A DNA stretch of 64,000 nucleotides, from positions 2,989,501-3,053,500 of the forward strand of contig NZ_JAUSYN010000002.1 in NCBI RefSeq assembly GCF_030816915.1. The letters are read 5' to 3'. Source of the stretch: Streptomyces sp. B3I8 (GTDB lineage: Bacteria; Actinomycetota; Actinomycetes; Streptomycetales; Streptomycetaceae). Numbering within the stretch: the first letter of the stretch is position 1; every line of letters starts with the position of its first letter. Shown here piece after piece: positions 23,852-32,610 of the stretch. The notes beneath the pieces are model-generated. The model was not told where the DNA came from. It was given only the letters and a program-made list of their open reading frames with translations, and searched no databases. Position numbers and translations under genes: made by a program.

Positions 23852-24778
23852 ATGCAACAGGACTCCGGGTTCGACGAGTTCAGCGTCGGCATCAACGCCT
23901 ACCGCGTCATGGCGCCCGAGGCACGGGCCGTGGGCGTGCGCACCCACCAGCTCCGGTTCGACAACCTCGGGGCCGAGACGGCGGGCGGCGTGAGCAGCAG
24001 GGTCGCCGAGGACTTCCTCACGGCCAGCCGGCTGCGGGCCCCCGACCGGGAGGGTGTGCTGTCCGCGTCGGACTACTTCGGCGACACGATGGTGACGACG
24101 CTCGCCCAGCTCGACGACGACCCGGTACCCCCGCACCAGCGGGTCGAGCTGCCCGCCTCGGTGCCCGCGACGATGGAACTCGGCGAGGCCCTGATGCGGC
24201 GCCGCAGCGTCCGGGGCTACAGCGGCGACCCCCTCTCCTCGGCGGAGTTGGCGACGGTGCTGCGTCTCGCCGACGGGGTGACGGCGGAGGCCGACATAGA
24301 ACTGCTGCGCGGCGGCCGGGAGACGTACCGCTTCCGTACGGCACCGAGTGGCGGCGGCCTCTTCCCGGTGGCCCTCCAGGTGGTGGCGCTCGACGTGACG
24401 GGCCTGGACGTGGGCGTGTACCGCTACCAGCCCGTGCGAGACGTGCTGGTGCGGGAGGGCGGCCAGGCGGTCGTCGACCGGGTGCTCGACGCCTTCGTGA
24501 CCCCCGGCACGGCCATCTCGTTCGACACCGCCGCGGCGCTGGTCGTCATGGTCGCCAGCCCCTGGCGGAGCATGCGCAAGTACGGACCCCGGGGCCTGCG
24601 GTTCGTGCTGCACGAGACGGGGTGCATCACGCAGAACACGCATCTGGCGGTGACGTCCCTCGGCCTCGCCTCCACGGACTGCGCGAGCTTCGTGGACGAC
24701 CGGCTGCACGCCGCGCTCGGCCTGGACGGGGTGCTGCAGGCGGCCGTGCACGCGGTGGTGCTGGGGAGGCTGGAGTGA
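23852..24778 (+). CDS. SagB-like FMN-dependent azoline dehydrogenase
   Basis: 308 residues. The nitroreductase-fold region shows ALMRRRSVRGYSGDPLS (about 110-125, FMN phosphate contact), RTAPSGGGLFPVALQVVAL and the C-terminal VLHETGCITQNTHLAVTSLGL. SagB/McbC enzymes oxidise thiazolines and oxazolines to aromatic azoles after cyclodehydration. The N-terminal 95 residues are the partner-binding helical part common in SagB. Stop overlaps the next gene's start (GTGA). Confidence 0.9.
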   Translation: MQQDSGFDEFSVGINAYRVMAPEARAVGVRTHQLRFDNLGAETAGGVSSRVAEDFLTASRLRAPDREGVLSASDYFGDTMVTTLAQLDDDPVPPHQRVELPASVPATMELGEALMRRRSVRGYSGDPLSSAELATVLRLADGVTAEADIELLRGGRETYRFRTAPSGGGLFPVALQVVALDVTGLDVGVYRYQPVRDVLVREGGQAVVDRVLDAFVTPGTAISFDTAAALVVMVASPWRSMRKYGPRGLRFVLHETGCITQNTHLAVTSLGLASTDCASFVDDRLHAALGLDGVLQAAVHAVVLGRLE

Positions 24779-26088
24779 GCACCTCCCCGCAGCCGCCCGA
24801 GGCGACGGTGGCCACCCGCCGGGAACGGGACCGGGAACGGGGCCGGGACAGGGAACGGGACCGGGACCTTCTCGTCTACGTCCACATCCCCTTCTGCCGC
24901 TCGAAGTGTCACTTCTGCGACTGGGTCACAGAGATCCCCACCTCCGAGCTGCTGCTCACCGAGACGGACCAGCCGCGCCGGCGCTACGTCGACGCCCTGT
25001 GCCACGAGATCACCGAACGCGGCACCCGGCTGACCGAGGCGGGATACCGCCCCACGATCCTCTACTGGGGTGGCGGCACGGCCTCCATCCTCTCCCTCGA
25101 CGAGATCGCACGCGTCGGCGCGGCCCTGCACCGGGCGTTCCCCGCCCTGGGCGGCGACCTGCTGGAATCGACGATCGAGTGCAGCCCGGAGACCCTGGAG
25201 CCCGAGAAACTCGCGGCCTTCCGCGAGATCGGCTTCCGGCGGCTGAGCAGCGGCGTGCAGTCCTTCGACGACGCACGGCTGCGCACGCTCGGCCGCAGCC
25301 ATGACGCCCGCCAGGCCCGCACCATCGTCCAGCAGGCGCGGGACGCCGGGTTCGAGGACATCAGCATCGACCTGATCTGCGGCTTCCCCGGGCAGCCCAG
25401 TGCCGAGACGCGGGAGGCCGTACGGGTCGCCCTCGACCTGCCCCTCACCCACGTCGCGCTCTACCCCTACCGGCCCGCGCACGGCACCGTGATGCGCCGC
25501 CAGCTCGGGCGCGGCAACCGCCGTCTCGACCGCCACGAGCAGAAGCGCGGCTACGCGGAGGGGGCCGAGCTGCTGACCGGGGCGGGCTTCGAGGAGTACG
25601 CGATGAGCCACTTCGGCACCGGCGGCCTGCGGTGCCACAGCGATCTCGCCTACTTCCAGCTGCGCTGCGACTGGGCGGGGTTCGGATCGGGGGCGACGTC
25701 CGTGCTCGGCGGCCGCTATCTCGCGCACGGCCGCGGCCGGCTCCTGGACTACAACCGTGACCCGCTCGCCTTCGACGAGGACTACGACCTCGGCTCGGCC
25801 GCCATCGCGCCCCGCATGCTCTACCAGTCCCTGACGACGTACGAGGGCGCGCGGCGCGAGTGGTGGGAGCGGCGCACCGGGCAGCCCTTCGACGACGTGA
25901 CGGGGCAACGGGCCTGCCGCACCCTCCTGGACTTCTTCGGCTCCGTCACCGCGGTGACACGCGACGACGACGGGCTCCGGCTGCCCCGCGCGGACATCGC
26001 CGACGCGTTCATCGAACTGCAGTACCTGAACTCGCCCCAGCAGGGGCGTACCGACCTGTCGGTGACAGCCGCCACGCTCATGGGCTGA
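24775..26088 (+). CDS. HemN-like class C radical SAM enzyme
   Basis: 437 residues. Cys41-x3-Cys45-x2-Cys48 in CRSKCHFC binds the 4Fe-4S cluster; YWGGGTASIL, ECSPETLE, RLSSGVQSFDD and DLICGFPGQ are the HemN/HemW core, with a C-terminal HemN-type domain. Class C methylases of this fold methylate thiazoles or deliver aryl methyl groups in thiopeptides and polyazole peptides (for example TbtI). In a RiPP operon that role is more likely than heme metabolism. An arginine/glutamate repeat near residues 18-30 (RERDRERGRDRERDRD) precedes the barrel. GTG start overlaps the sagB-like stop. Confidence 0.85.
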   Translation: MSTSPQPPEATVATRRERDRERGRDRERDRDLLVYVHIPFCRSKCHFCDWVTEIPTSELLLTETDQPRRRYVDALCHEITERGTRLTEAGYRPTILYWGGGTASILSLDEIARVGAALHRAFPALGGDLLESTIECSPETLEPEKLAAFREIGFRRLSSGVQSFDDARLRTLGRSHDARQARTIVQQARDAGFEDISIDLICGFPGQPSAETREAVRVALDLPLTHVALYPYRPAHGTVMRRQLGRGNRRLDRHEQKRGYAEGAELLTGAGFEEYAMSHFGTGGLRCHSDLAYFQLRCDWAGFGSGATSVLGGRYLAHGRGRLLDYNRDPLAFDEDYDLGSAAIAPRMLYQSLTTYEGARREWWERRTGQPFDDVTGQRACRTLLDFFGSVTAVTRDDDGLRLPRADIADAFIELQYLNSPQQGRTDLSVTAATLMG

Positions 26089-26109
26089 CCCGAACGAGAG
26101 GAGACGTCC

Positions 26110-27228
26110 GTGTCCACGCGACGCACCAGCCGCACCGTGCGCATCAAGTCCGTCTATTCCGTGGTACCGCACGACCAGAACACGGTCGAGCTGCGCTCGG
26201 GTGTGTGGAGCCCGCAGTCGATCACGCTCGTCGACCACAGTGGCGGGGGCCGTCTCAGCACACTTGTCATGGGACTCGACGGCACCAGGGACCGGGCGCA
26301 GCTCGCCAAGGAGGCGGGAGTCACCCGCACCGAACTGGAAGCACTCATCGACCACCTTGACCAGTTGGCGGTCCTGGAGCACGGTCCCTCCACGGCGCTC
26401 GACGCGTTCCTGGACCGAATGGCGAGCGGGCGGGTCGAGCGGGCCGCCTTCCGGCACGTGCGGATGCTCGGCGATGGGCCCGCGGCAGCCCAGGTGTCGC
26501 AACTGCTCGGCGCGCACGAGGAGTTGTCGGTGAGCGGGCCGGACCAGGAGGACCGCCTGGTCGCGCTGCTGGACGACTGTCCGCTGGACCTGCTGGAGGA
26601 CGGCCTGGCCTTCGAGCGGTTCGTGGAGAATTTCGAGGACTGGCGGGGCTGTCTGCTCGTCCATGTCGCCGACACCGTCCACCCGCTGCGCCTGGCCGTG
26701 CTCAACCGCGTCGCCCTGGCGCTGGACACACCCTGGATCCAGGCGGCCGTCGACGGGCCGCTGCTGCTGGTCGGCCCGACGTTCGTGCCCGACAGCACGG
26801 CCTGCTTCACCTGCTTCGAGACCCGTGTGGTGATGAACCTCCGCGAGGGCGCCGCCTACCAGCGCTACAAGCAGGCACTCGCCGGCGCCCGGACGAACGG
26901 ACACGCGGCGAACGGACACACGGCGAACGGACACACCGCGGAAGGACATACCGCGGAAGGGCATTCCACGGAGGGACGGACAGCGGACGACGGCTGTGCC
27001 GGGGTCCTGTCCTCGCTCCTCGCCTCGCACGCCGCGCTCGAAGCCGTGAACATGGCGGTCACCGGCACGACCAGCACGGTCGGCAAGGTGCTCGGGATCT
27101 ACCTCCCGTCGATGGAGATGGTCTACTCGGACGTGCTCAGGCTGCCGGGCTGCCCGTCGTGCGGCACCGTGCCCGAACGGGACGGCACGGAGATCTACTT
27201 CGACGTCAGGCGGTGGATCGATGCCTGA
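26110..27228 (+). CDS. E1-like cyclodehydratase partner, leader-peptide binder
   Basis: 372 residues; GTG start after GAGGAGA. The N-terminal 85 residues fit a RiPP recognition element (winged helix, LVMGLDGTRDRAQLAKEAG, LEALIDHLDQLAVLEHG). An E1/ThiF-type domain follows with zinc Cys pairs CFTC (about 231) and CPSC (about 347). These proteins hold the leader and deliver the core to YcaO (SagC role). Between the Cys pairs is a 33-residue insertion of NGHTA/EGHTA-type repeats (about 263-295), encoded by near-perfect 15-base DNA repeats. Stop overlaps the YcaO start. Confidence 0.88.
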   Translation: MSTRRTSRTVRIKSVYSVVPHDQNTVELRSGVWSPQSITLVDHSGGGRLSTLVMGLDGTRDRAQLAKEAGVTRTELEALIDHLDQLAVLEHGPSTALDAFLDRMASGRVERAAFRHVRMLGDGPAAAQVSQLLGAHEELSVSGPDQEDRLVALLDDCPLDLLEDGLAFERFVENFEDWRGCLLVHVADTVHPLRLAVLNRVALALDTPWIQAAVDGPLLLVGPTFVPDSTACFTCFETRVVMNLREGAAYQRYKQALAGARTNGHAANGHTANGHTAEGHTAEGHSTEGRTADDGCAGVLSSLLASHAALEAVNMAVTGTTSTVGKVLGIYLPSMEMVYSDVLRLPGCPSCGTVPERDGTEIYFDVRRWIDA

Positions 27229-28579
27229 GCTGCGCACCGCGTCGGGGCTGCGCGTGGTCGAGCCGCCCGACGTCCAGACCGCCCGGCTGCGCCGCCGGAT
27301 GCACTCGCCGCTCTGCGGGCTCATGCCCCAGCTCGGCTTCCTCTCCCGGCCCCGGTACGCCCCGCGCCTGCTGGTCTCGGGGGGCGACCTCACCGGCGTC
27401 CACGTCCTGCGCGACCAGCCCCGCCCCAAGCTGGGCAGCTACCACATCGGCGGGTACGGGGTGCGCCCCTACGAGTCGCACATCCGCACCCTGGGCGAGG
27501 TGGTGGAACGGTACGCCGGCTACGTCGCGGCGGTCAGCGGCGCGTATCCCGTCCGGTTCGCCACCGAGGCGGAACTCGGCGACGACGCACCGCACTTCCC
27601 CCTCGGCACCTACGTCCCCTTCACCGACGAACAGCTGGCGGGTCCCGGCTTCCCCTTCCGGCGCCCGGGGCCCGGGGACCGGTTCGGCTGGAGCCGCTTC
27701 ACCCGCCTGCGCGACGGCCGGCCGACCTGGCTGCCGGCGCAACTGACCACCGTCGGCTACGTGGTGCGGGACCGCGAGGGCGAGCCGTGGGTGCAGCCCG
27801 CCGTCACCACCGGCACGGCCGCGCACACCGACCCGGACCGGGCCGCGCTCGGCGCGCTCCAGGAGATGGTGCAGATCGACGCCGCGGTGGGCCACTGGTA
27901 CGGCGCCACCCGGTCGGTGCGCATCGCGCCGGGCCGGCGTACCGCCGCACTCCTGCGGCTGGTGGCCCGCCACTGTCATCCCCTGGGCGGGCAGCCGGAG
28001 TTCCATCTGCTGCCCAGCGCCGACCTGCCCGGCTTCACCGTCGCCTGCCTGTTGCGCGAACCGGGCGGCCAGGTGCCCGCCGTCGTCGTGGGCCTGGGCA
28101 TCGACGACCGGCTGGAGGCGGCGATGTACAAGTCGTTCCTGGAGGGCGTGGGCGTGCGCGCCCTCGCCACGTGGACGAGCGTGCAGGAGCGGGTGTCCGG
28201 CGCGGGCCCCGGCGAGGAGGCCATCTTCGACCTGGAGAGCAACGTCGTCCTGGCCGCCTCCCCGCAGGGCGCCCGGGTCGTCGAGGAACGCTACGGGGAC
28301 TGTGCGGAGACCGGCGCCGACGACCTCCCGCCGGACGCCGAGGACCGCGGTGCCGCACACTCCGTGCGCCGTCTCGTCTCGGCCTTCCACGACACCGGCA
28401 AACGCCTGTACGCCGGGGACCTGACCACCGTGGACGCGGCGGCGCTCGGCTTCGTCGTGGCCCGCTTCTGGAGCCCCGACCTGCTCACCCTGCCGCTGCC
28501 GAGCGCGCCGACGGCGGCCCACCCCCGGTTCGCGGCCTACGGAGGGTTCCGGCGGCATGTCCCCCATCCCTTCCCCTGA
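27221..28579 (+). CDS. YcaO cyclodehydratase (SagD type)
   Basis: 452 residues. YcaO enzymes use ATP to phosphorylate the peptide backbone and close Cys/Ser/Thr into azolines. Recognisable parts are GGYGVRPYESHIRTLGEVVERYAGY (ATP/Mg Glu residues), ALQEMVQIDAAVGHWYG (second Glu set, near residue 215) and DLTTVDAAALGFVVARFWSPDL, ending HPFP, the proline-rich C-terminus needed for activity in standalone YcaO proteins. The ATG overlaps the E1-like gene by eight bases; the 3' end overlaps the first CPBP gene by 23. Confidence 0.93.
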   Translation: MPELRTASGLRVVEPPDVQTARLRRRMHSPLCGLMPQLGFLSRPRYAPRLLVSGGDLTGVHVLRDQPRPKLGSYHIGGYGVRPYESHIRTLGEVVERYAGYVAAVSGAYPVRFATEAELGDDAPHFPLGTYVPFTDEQLAGPGFPFRRPGPGDRFGWSRFTRLRDGRPTWLPAQLTTVGYVVRDREGEPWVQPAVTTGTAAHTDPDRAALGALQEMVQIDAAVGHWYGATRSVRIAPGRRTAALLRLVARHCHPLGGQPEFHLLPSADLPGFTVACLLREPGGQVPAVVVGLGIDDRLEAAMYKSFLEGVGVRALATWTSVQERVSGAGPGEEAIFDLESNVVLAASPQGARVVEERYGDCAETGADDLPPDAEDRGAAHSVRRLVSAFHDTGKRLYAGDLTTVDAAALGFVVARFWSPDLLTLPLPSAPTAAHPRFAAYGGFRRHVPHPFP

Positions 28580-29420
28580 CCTCCTCCCCCTCGTCCCCGC
28601 CGACACGCGGCCCCTCCTCACGGCGACGGTGGTGGTCCTCGGCCTGGCGTCGATGACCGTCGCCGCCCACCTCCACACCCGCTGGTCCGGGCTGCGGCGG
28701 GTGCCGATGCTGGCCCTGCACGCCTGCGTCTGCACGCTCACCGTCGCGGGCGGCGGGGCGCTGCTCGGCACCGGGGTGCTGCGACCGGTCGGCGGTGCCT
28801 GGGTGCCGGGGCTCGGCTCCCCCGCCTCCGGGCTGCTCGCGGGGCTGCTGCTCGGCCCGCTCGTCGGGTACGCGGCCACCCGCGCCGACCGGTCGCTCAC
28901 CCGGTGGTGGGGGCGAAGGACCGGGCACACGGTGCGCGACGACCGGTCGGTGACGCTGCGCTCCGGGCAGGCCAGGCCGGCCGGGGTCGCCGTGTCCGCC
29001 TCGACCACCCGGCGCACCGGGCTGATCGAGGCCCGCAACAACTTCGCGCCGACCTCGGCCGACCTGCGCGTCCGCCTGTCCCTGCTGCTCACCGTCGCGG
29101 TGGCCGAGGAACTGGTGTACCGGGGCGTCCTGACGGGGCTCGCCCTGCGCGCCGGACCGGCGGTCGCGGTGGTGGGGGCGCTGCTCGGGGTACAGCTCGT
29201 CTTCGCCGTGTCCCATGTGTTCTTCGGCTGGGGGCAGGTGCTGTCCAAGCTGCCCCTCGCGGGGCTGTGCGCCGGCGCCGTGCTCGTGACCGGGACGGTG
29301 CTGCCCGCCGTCGTCGGCCACGCCCTGTTCAACCTGTGGGTCTGGCGCTACCACCGGGCCCGCCCCAGCGCGGCCGGACGGGTCCGGACCGGCGCCCCGG
29401 TGTGGGGTGCGGCCCGGTGA
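28557..29420 (+). CDS. CPBP-family intramembrane metalloprotease 1 (SagE-like)
   Basis: 287 residues, about seven membrane helices. The three motifs are complete: EELVYRG (about 183-189), FAVSH (about 216-220) and HALFN (about 258). CPBP (Abi) proteases cleave in membranes; in streptolysin S-type clusters SagE is the presumed leader peptidase or immunity protein. Start inside the YcaO gene and stop overlapping the next start (GTGA) make it part of the coupled operon. Confidence 0.9.
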   Translation: MSPIPSPDLLPLVPADTRPLLTATVVVLGLASMTVAAHLHTRWSGLRRVPMLALHACVCTLTVAGGGALLGTGVLRPVGGAWVPGLGSPASGLLAGLLLGPLVGYAATRADRSLTRWWGRRTGHTVRDDRSVTLRSGQARPAGVAVSASTTRRTGLIEARNNFAPTSADLRVRLSLLLTVAVAEELVYRGVLTGLALRAGPAVAVVGALLGVQLVFAVSHVFFGWGQVLSKLPLAGLCAGAVLVTGTVLPAVVGHALFNLWVWRYHRARPSAAGRVRTGAPVWGAAR

Positions 29421-30358
29421 GTACGGCGGGGCGTGTGCTGACGCTGGCCGCCGTGGTCGTCGTCTACTACTGGTTCGGCAAAACCCTGCTGTTCCGCGGC
29501 GCGCGCCGGCTTGCTGCGGTGACGCGTATCGGCCCGTCCCACTGGGGCACCGCGCAGCGGGCCGACGTGTTCGAGCTGGCCGCGGCGGGCTCCAGCCATG
29601 TCGTCGTGGTGGCCCTGCTGCTCGCTGTGACGGGCATCGGCCCCGGCATGCTGGTGAGCGGCCTCGCCGACCCCGGCCTCCTCGCCCTGGGTGTCCTGCT
29701 CGGCGTGGGGGAACTGGCGCTCGGGTCGCTGCTGTGCCGGGCGTTGATCGAACTGAGCCTGGCGCGCCGGACCCGGGCGCGGAGGCGGCCGCGCCCGGAC
29801 CGGGGGGTGGCGGGTGCGGCGAGCCCGGGCGTGACCGGCCCGCCGGTCCGCGGCATGCCGCCGGGCCCGAGGGCGCGCGGCACGGTGGGCCCGGGGGACC
29901 GGGGCGCACTGGGCCCGGTCCGCGCGCTCGCCCCGCCCCGTCCCGCCCGCCGTCCACGCGCCGTCGCGGACCCCGCGGACCAGGGGCAGAGCCTGCGCTC
30001 CTGGCTGGGACGCTCGCGCGGCGGCTGGATCCGCCACCATCTCACCTCCCTCAAGGTCCTGCCCCTGTGGGCGGCCCTCGGCCTGACCGGCGTCCAGGTC
30101 GCCTCCGAGGAACTGGTCTTCCGTGGCGTCGCCCTGACCTGGCTGCGCGAGGCGGGCCCGGTCGTGGCGCTCACCACGTCCATCGTCCTGTTCGTCCTCA
30201 TGCAGGCCTTCTTCATGTCGTCCTGGCAGGGGGCGATGTTCCCCGTGGTGGGCGGCGTGGTGATGGGTGTCGTGCACGGCCTGGTGTTCTGGACGACGCC
30301 CTTCGTCGCGCCGCTGGTCGTGGCGCACGTCGTGTTCTTCGTCTTCGCCGTCATCTAG
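29417..30358 (+). CDS. CPBP-family membrane protein 2, altered active site
   Basis: 313 residues; GTG start overlaps the first protease gene's stop. EELVFRG is intact (about 231-237), but the second motif reads FVLMQ instead of FxxxH and the last reads HVVFF without the usual Asn. With one zinc-binding His lost it may be inactive, a regulator, or an immunity-type pseudoprotease. A long Arg/Pro/Gly-rich linker (about residues 118-200) separates the N-terminal helices from the protease-like part, unlike the first copy. Confidence 0.85.
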   Translation: MSTAGRVLTLAAVVVVYYWFGKTLLFRGARRLAAVTRIGPSHWGTAQRADVFELAAAGSSHVVVVALLLAVTGIGPGMLVSGLADPGLLALGVLLGVGELALGSLLCRALIELSLARRTRARRRPRPDRGVAGAASPGVTGPPVRGMPPGPRARGTVGPGDRGALGPVRALAPPRPARRPRAVADPADQGQSLRSWLGRSRGGWIRHHLTSLKVLPLWAALGLTGVQVASEELVFRGVALTWLREAGPVVALTTSIVLFVLMQAFFMSSWQGAMFPVVGGVVMGVVHGLVFWTTPFVAPLVVAHVVFFVFAVI

Positions 30359-30485
30359 CCGCCGTACAGGTCCTCGCCGTCGTCCACGTCCTCGCCGTCG
30401 TCCAGCCGCCGTCCACGTCCTCGCCGTCGTCCAGCCGCCGTCCACGTCTTCGCCGCGGTCCAGCCGCCGTCCAGCCGTCGTCTAG
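30359..30485 (+). repeat. Imperfect tandem repeats between protease and monooxygenase genes
   Basis: Repeated blocks of CCGCCGTCCACGTCCTCGCC and CGTCGTCCAG, about 17-40 bases apart, fill the gap after the second CPBP gene. Expanded GC repeat; could form structured RNA within the operon transcript. No function shown. Confidence 0.8.
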
Positions 30486-30508
30486 AGCGAGAAGAGGTCG
30501 CTTACGTC

Positions 30509-31588
30509 ATGGAGCACGGTCTGTCGTTCCTCCCCGATGCCGAGCACTCCACGCTGCCCGCACCGGAGTACTTCCGCATGGCCCTCGACCTCAGCCGGTA
30601 CGCCGACCAGGCCGGACTCAGCCATGTGAAGATCACCGAGCACTATCTGCGCCCGTACGGCGGCTACTGCCCGAGCCCGCTCGCCTTCCTGTCGGCCGTC
30701 GCGGCGGTCACGACGCGGGTGCGGCTCATGACCGGCTGCGTGCTGCCGGTCTTCCACCATCCCCTCGCGCTCGCCTCCGAGGCGGCGATGGTGGACGCGC
30801 TCAGCGACGGCCGCCTCGATGTCGGCTTCGCCCGGGCCTATCTCCCCTACGAGTTCGAGGCGTTCGGCGTCCCCATGGACGGCAGCCGGGAGCGGTTCGT
30901 GGCGACGGTGGACGCCGTGCGCCGGCTGTGGACCGAGGAGAAGACCACCGTCGACACCCCGTTCTTCCGGTTCACCGAGGCGACGACGCTGCCCCGCCCA
31001 GTGCAGGATCCGCACCCGCCCACCTGGATCGCGGCCGTCCGGTCCCGCTCCAGCTTCGCCTGGGCGGGCGAGCAGGGCCATGGGCTCCTGGTGACCCCGG
31101 CGCTCACCGCGCTGGAGGAGATGGCGGATCACATCGCCGTGTACCGCGAGAGCTTCGAGCTCAGCGGGCACACCACGCACGGCGGACACCGCACGTCACG
31201 GGGCCGCGTACTGGCCAGCCTCCCGCTGTACGTCGGCACGGACGACCGTGCGGCGTACGCGGCGGCGGACCCGCTGCTCGCCCACTACCTGCGGGTCTGG
31301 GCCGAGTCGACGGACGCGTGGACCAGCACGGTCAGCACCGACTACCGCGGATACACCGGCATGAGCCGGGCCATCCGCGCGATGACCCCCGAGTCGTTCC
31401 GCACCCTCGGTGGCGCCGTGGTGGGCGGCCCCGGCCGGGTGGCCGACCGTATCCACGCCATCGCCGAGGTTCTGGGCGTGGACGGCTTCCTCTGGCAGGT
31501 CGACTTCGGCGCGGTCGACGGTGCGCGGGCCCGCGCGAGCGTGGAGCTCTTCTGCGCCGACGTCCTGCCGCGCCTGGACCTCTCCTAG
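30509..31588 (+). CDS. Luciferase-like (LLM) flavin-dependent monooxygenase
   Basis: 359 residues; ATG after GAGAAGAGG. A bacterial luciferase TIM barrel: LDLSRYADQAGLSHVKITEH, MTGCVLPVFHHPLALASEAAMV, LDVGFARAYLPYEFEAFG, TWIAAVRSRSSFAWAGEQGH and VGGPGRVADRIH. It resembles the natural-product LLM group found with NRPS and RiPP clusters, acting with reduced FMN (or F420). Probably hydroxylates or oxidises the modified peptide. Separated from the coupled operon by 150 bases of repeats but same strand. Confidence 0.88.
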   Translation: MEHGLSFLPDAEHSTLPAPEYFRMALDLSRYADQAGLSHVKITEHYLRPYGGYCPSPLAFLSAVAAVTTRVRLMTGCVLPVFHHPLALASEAAMVDALSDGRLDVGFARAYLPYEFEAFGVPMDGSRERFVATVDAVRRLWTEEKTTVDTPFFRFTEATTLPRPVQDPHPPTWIAAVRSRSSFAWAGEQGHGLLVTPALTALEEMADHIAVYRESFELSGHTTHGGHRTSRGRVLASLPLYVGTDDRAAYAAADPLLAHYLRVWAESTDAWTSTVSTDYRGYTGMSRAIRAMTPESFRTLGGAVVGGPGRVADRIHAIAEVLGVDGFLWQVDFGAVDGARARASVELFCADVLPRLDLS

Positions 31589-31684
31589 CGACAGTCGCCC
31601 GGCCCGGACGACTCCGCGCACCGACGTCCACACGGCCGCGCGCGCACCGCGGGACTGGCGCGAACACGACGGGTCGACGGCCCA

Positions 31685-31845
31685 AGGGCCGTCCCGTGAT
31701 CCCCGGTGGATCAGCGCGCGGCGTCGGTGCGGTGCATCGCAAGGCGGAGGGGCGTCCGCGTACTGGATGTATGCGGACGTCCCGACAACGCGGCGAGGTG
31801 CCGTAGCTGTCCTCGCGCGCCCGCCGGGGATCACGGGACAGCCCT
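31685..31845. mobile_element. MITE-like element 1
   Basis: 161 bases with 25-base terminal inverted repeats, 23 of 25 identical (AGGGCCGTCCCGTGATCCCC at left, AGGGCTGTCCCGTGATCCCC at right). No coding capacity; an internal GCGTCCGC/GCGGACG stem is present. Non-autonomous transposon derivative; similar GGGCTGTCCCGT ends occur near 48760. Confidence 0.75.
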
Positions 31846-31846
31846 C

Positions 31847-31973
31847 AGGGCCTGCCGTTTGGATCAGCTCGCAGACGCGGGGCCTGGCACGCACATCTGC
31901 GGCGTTGTCGTCACTCACCGGCGCTGGAGCGGCGCCGTCGGCCCCCTGCGACCTGATCCAAACGACAGACCCT
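31847..31973. mobile_element. MITE-like element 2
   Basis: 127 bases with 27-base inverted ends, 24 of 27 matching (AGGGCCTGCCGTTTGGATCA and AGGGTCTGTCGTTTGGATCA), a different family from element 1, which it abuts with one base between. Its right end supplies part of the stop codon of the LuxR regulator gene. Confidence 0.75.
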
Positions 31974-32610
31974 AGATCCAGCCCCGCCGCTCGGCCTCCT
32001 CGGCCGCCTCGTGACGGTTGCGGGCGCCGGTCTTGTTGATGGCACGCGACAGGTAGTTGCGTACGGTGCCCGGAGACAGCGAGACGGTGGCCGCGATGTC
32101 GGCCACCGTCGTACAGTCCCGGGACACCCGCAGGATGTCGCCCTCTCTCAGCGTCAGCGGACATCGCTCGGCGAGCAGGGCCTGCACGGACAGTTCCGGG
32201 TCGAGGACGCGCTCCCCGGCCACCACCCGCAGCATGACCTCGCGCAGCTCCGCGACGGACACGCTCTTCGTGACGAAGCCGCTGGTTCCCGCGGCCACCG
32301 CCCTGCGCAACCGCGCCACGTCCCCCGCCGTGGTCAGGACGACGCTGTGCACACGAGGGCACTGCCGGCGCAGTTCCGCGACCGTCCCGAGCGCGTCCTC
32401 GCTCCGTTCCAGGTCCACCAGCACCACGTCGGGACCGAGCCGGGCGGTCTCGCGCACCGCGTCCTTCCTGGTCCCGGCGGCGCCCAGAAGGCGCAGGCCG
32501 GAGGTGTGCTGGAGCAGATGGACGAAGGCCCGGCGGTCGAGGTCGTCGATTTCGGCCACCAGGACGGTGATCTCGCGCCGGACGGTTCTGAGCACATCGC
32601 CGCTCTCCAC
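31972..32610 (-). CDS. LuxR-type response regulator
   Basis: 212 residues. Receiver domain at about 10-125 with acidic pair (AEIDD), phospho-acceptor Asp in VVLVDLE near residue 60, Thr in SVVLTTAG and Lys in FVTKS. HTH at 145-205: TLREGDILRVSRDCTTVADI, LSPGTVRNYLSRAINKTGA. No sensor kinase neighbours it. The GTG at 32610 has GGAGG six bases upstream; the GTG before it is too close. The stop codon lies in the end of MITE-like element 2, so the last residues may have been altered by insertion. Convergent with the RiPP genes and possibly their regulator. Confidence 0.88.
   Translation of the reverse strand: MESGDVLRTVRREITVLVAEIDDLDRRAFVHLLQHTSGLRLLGAAGTRKDAVRETARLGPDVVLVDLERSEDALGTVAELRRQCPRVHSVVLTTAGDVARLRRAVAAGTSGFVTKSVSVAELREVMLRVVAGERVLDPELSVQALLAERCPLTLREGDILRVSRDCTTVADIAATVSLSPGTVRNYLSRAINKTGARNRHEAAEEAERRGWI

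Noticed and set aside
24424..27429. 1001-codon minus-strand open frame across the RiPP genes
   Set aside because: Antisense shadow of the radical SAM, E1-like and YcaO genes; arginine/glycine-rich composition with no domain, while the plus strand carries recognisable enzymes with coupled starts.
23016..31588. Thiopeptide, lanthipeptide or goadsporin-type cluster
   Set aside because: No LanB-type dehydratase, pyridine synthase or lanthionine cyclase is encoded; gene set fits a linear azole peptide.
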